Positions 51,784-52,533 of a stretch of DNA of 52,533 bases are shown here, piece by piece. The notes under the pieces are model-generated. The model worked only from the letters and a program-made list of their open reading frames with translations. It did no database searches and had not been told where the DNA came from. Within the stretch, counting starts at the first letter, position 1. The number at the start of each line of letters is the position of its first letter. Both the position numbers and the translations under genes were made by a program. Location: the NCBI GenBank assembly GCA_002746305.1, contig NVWV01000010.1, positions 4,129-56,661 on the forward strand. The letters are read 5' to 3'. The DNA is from Bacteroidota bacterium. Its GTDB lineage: Bacteria > Bacteroidota > Bacteroidia > NS11-12g > UBA9320.

Positions 51784-52373
51784 CTTAAATCTGCAAGTGT
51801 TTGTGATAGTTCATGATTATTTTTAACTAGCTTCTTTAATTTCACCAAACATTTACTCTTTTTATTCATTGCAATCTGACTATTAGCATAACCAATTTTT
51901 TTCTGTATTTCAGTCATATTAAAGCCTTCTGACCACATGGAAAGAACTTGCTTGCACTTTTCTCCCAGGACTTCTAAAAGGAGGCTAAAGAATTTTTTGT
52001 CTGCTGAATACTCCATTTTAGCTTGTACACTTAAGGTAATATCTGAGGGTAGTTCTTCATTAAAATATTCCACTTTACCACTTCTGAATTTTTGGAACCA
52101 GATGAGTCTACTGATTCTAAAGAGGTAGGTTGCAAGAGATGAGTTTTCCTTAAATCTTCCGCTTTTAATATGGAATACTACTTCCGTCACACCTTCAATT
52201 AAGACATCTTCAGCTTCCTCCTCACTCCCATTATAGTTTTTTATCATTCCCATTATTTTGTTTTTATTATTTTTTAATAATTCACTAATAGCGTGAGATT
52301 CAGATAAGCCTCCAGTTTTTATCTGATATATTAACTTACTATCCGTATTCCAGTTAGATTTATGGGTGGTCAT
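51780..52373 (-). CDS. RNA polymerase sigma factor (sigma-70/ECF-like)
   Basis: The protein has region 2-like sequence (NNKNKIMGMIKNYNGSEEEA, FKENSSLATYLFRISRLIWF) and a region 4-like helix-turn-helix (MTEIQKKIGYANSQIAMNKK) in ~197 residues. Such factors direct RNA polymerase to a dedicated set of promoters and are usually held by a membrane anti-sigma factor; the next gene looks like that partner. An ATG at 52418 would add 15 residues (MFNRLDLTFYCNYYT). The ATG at 52373 (MTTHKSNWNTD) gives a more usual beginning and has the shared ATAGTTGCA motif just before it, so I chose it. Confidence 0.83.
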   Translation of the reverse strand: MTTHKSNWNTDSKLIYQIKTGGLSESHAISELLKNNKNKIMGMIKNYNGSEEEAEDVLIEGVTEVVFHIKSGRFKENSSLATYLFRISRLIWFQKFRSGKVEYFNEELPSDITLSVQAKMEYSADKKFFSLLLEVLGEKCKQVLSMWSEGFNMTEIQKKIGYANSQIAMNKKSKCLVKLKKLVKNNHELSQTLADLR

Positions 52374-52374
52374 T

Positions 52375-52388
52375 GTATAATAGTTGCA
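52375..52388 (-). promoter_or_regulatory. Shared motif variant (site 3)
   Basis: GTATAATAGTTGCA (52375-52388) contains the ATAGTTGCA core seen at 50221 and 51037, here just before the chosen ATG of the sigma factor gene. A common regulator or the sigma factor's own promoter could explain the three copies. Confidence 0.35.
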
Positions 52389-52533
52389 ATAAAAAGTCAA
52401 ATCTAACCGATTAAACATTTTTAATTAGAAGATTCTTCCAAGACTACCTCAACATGACCACAGACTAAATGAAGCATACCTTAAACTAATTTAATCATCC
52501 TTTTCAGAAAAAAAACACCTTCCTTAGCATATG

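Noticed and set aside
1..52533. CRISPR array
   Set aside because: No set of identical 25-40 base repeats with regular spacers is seen; the only recurring sequences are attC arms and short motifs.

Overview
The window is AT-rich DNA from a member of the Bacteroidota, most likely a flavobacteria-like, non-model and probably aquatic organism. The evidence is twelve proteins ending in Type IX secretion system (T9SS) sorting domains, three LytTR regulators with LytS-type kinases nearby, promoter-like boxes of the Bacteroidota TAnnTTTG type, a DUF5686/carboxypeptidase-like surface protein, and an almost complete lack of Shine-Dalgarno sequences.

Positions 1-5133 are an accessory region that reads as a chromosomal integron. 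The left edge is the C-terminal end of an IntI-like tyrosine recombinase. After a 142-bp candidate attI/leader come four gene cassettes on the same strand. Each cassette starts just after the G of a GTTRRRY-like site, and its first 9-13 bases recur as the reverse complement close behind or inside the end of its last gene. This is the R'/R'' pairing of attC recombination sites. The cargo is a two-gene GRDP-like/Gly-Cys-rich pair, a conserved protein of unknown function, an ATP-grasp (R2K-like) protein, and a T9SS-exported N-formylglutamate-amidohydrolase-like protein. A broken fifth cassette (5134 to about 5550) leads into tRNA genes for Pro, Arg and Ser.

Positions 6099-10954 form a compact plus-strand run: a double-AAA ATPase with a duplicated N-terminal beta domain, a glycosyltransferase, RsmG and a small membrane protein. 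A large T9SS type B protein (11021-14611) faces it. Then come a GDP-D-glycero-alpha-D-manno-heptose operon (hddA, hddC, gmhB; 14691-16946), a thioredoxin lipoprotein, an AlkD-like/SPL-like radical SAM pair, and a putative TIM-barrel flavoprotein.

Positions 21142-50138 are mostly cell-surface genes: ten T9SS type A proteins, a lipoprotein, the DUF5686 outer-membrane protein, a YCF48-type propeller, a serine hydrolase, and two kinase/LytTR pairs (27036-28851 and 40019-43673). The right end (46212-52373) combines a sigma factor, a membrane protein that looks like an anti-sigma/TPR fusion, a LytTR regulator with a degenerate receiver, a tail-fibre-chaperone-like protein and a 1049-residue BNR propeller T9SS protein. 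A shared ATAGTTGCA-type sequence lies in front of three of these minus-strand genes.
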